DNA from: Actinomycetes bacterium
GTDB lineage: Bacteria > Actinomycetota > Acidimicrobiia > Acidimicrobiales > RAAP-2
Length of the DNA: 16,289 nucleotides
Assembly: GCA_021787255.1 (NCBI GenBank)
Contig: JAJYMD010000422.1
Coordinates: forward strand, 1-16,289
Direction: 5' to 3'
Position numbers and translations under genes: made by a program. Within the stretch, counting starts at the first letter, position 1, and the number at the start of each line of letters is the position of its first letter. Below the pieces are notes generated by a model. The model had not been told where the DNA came from, did not search any database, and worked only from the letters and a program-made list of their open reading frames with translations. Shown one piece after another: positions 14,892 through 16,289 of the stretch.

Positions 14892-16289
<1,398 letters not shown>

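Overview
This window is GC-rich (roughly 70 percent by eye), and every gene I can support lies on the minus strand. Most start codons are GTG and the third codon positions are strongly G/C. Together with a separate PurS/PurQ/PurL FGAM synthase, a propeptide-type Fe-S PurF and a ClpB-type disaggregase, this suggests a high-GC actinobacterium, possibly of the Acidimicrobiia/Thermoleophilia kind rather than Streptomyces. The lineage is an inference; no RNA marker gene is present.

Layout, reading in the direction of transcription from high to low coordinates. The window opens inside clpB (14892-16289, only the C-terminal 465 codons), which is followed by a perfect 28-bp palindrome that looks like a terminator. 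Next come an AraC-type regulator (14019-14795), a cytoplasmic Asp-box (BNR/sialidase-fold) protein (12829-13944) and a MoaD/ThiS-like protein ending in Gly-Gly (12450-12806). Then comes a large nucleotide-synthesis cluster: purA (11118-12401), purD (9750-11066), purB (8365-9753), purC (7463-8368), purS (7161-7466), purQ (6484-7164) and purL (4049-6487). A 205-bp gap with a 13-bp-stem hairpin and a candidate promoter follows, then purF (2245-3843), purM (1116-2240) and pyrE (520-1119). The window ends in the first 153 codons of a pspA/IM30 gene (1-459).

The cluster makes PurF, PurD, PurS/Q/L, PurM, PurC and PurB, which cover steps 1, 2, 4, 5, 7 and 8 of IMP synthesis. PurA starts the branch from IMP to AMP, and PurB also completes it. 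PyrE, the orotate phosphoribosyltransferase of UMP synthesis, uses PRPP like PurF. PurN (or PurT), PurE/PurK and PurH are not in the window. From purD to purL each start codon overlaps the preceding stop by four bases (GTGA or ATGA), and purM/pyrE share the same arrangement, so translation is probably coupled along the operon.

The most unusual structure is between purA and purD. The beginning of purD is present three times in tandem, and the two upstream copies form 9- and 10-codon mini-ORFs, each joined to its neighbours by a GTGA stop/start overlap. A similar 9-codon mini-ORF with GTGA at both ends links the Asp-box gene to the MoaD-like gene. Several enzymes also carry low-complexity additions: a 15-bp tandem repeat coding the PurF tail, an 18-bp repeat at the PurL N-terminus, two inserts inside PurL, and an Ala/Gly-rich PurM N-terminus. 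No mobile element, CRISPR array, tRNA or rRNA was seen, and no gene-free stretch exceeds 300 bases.
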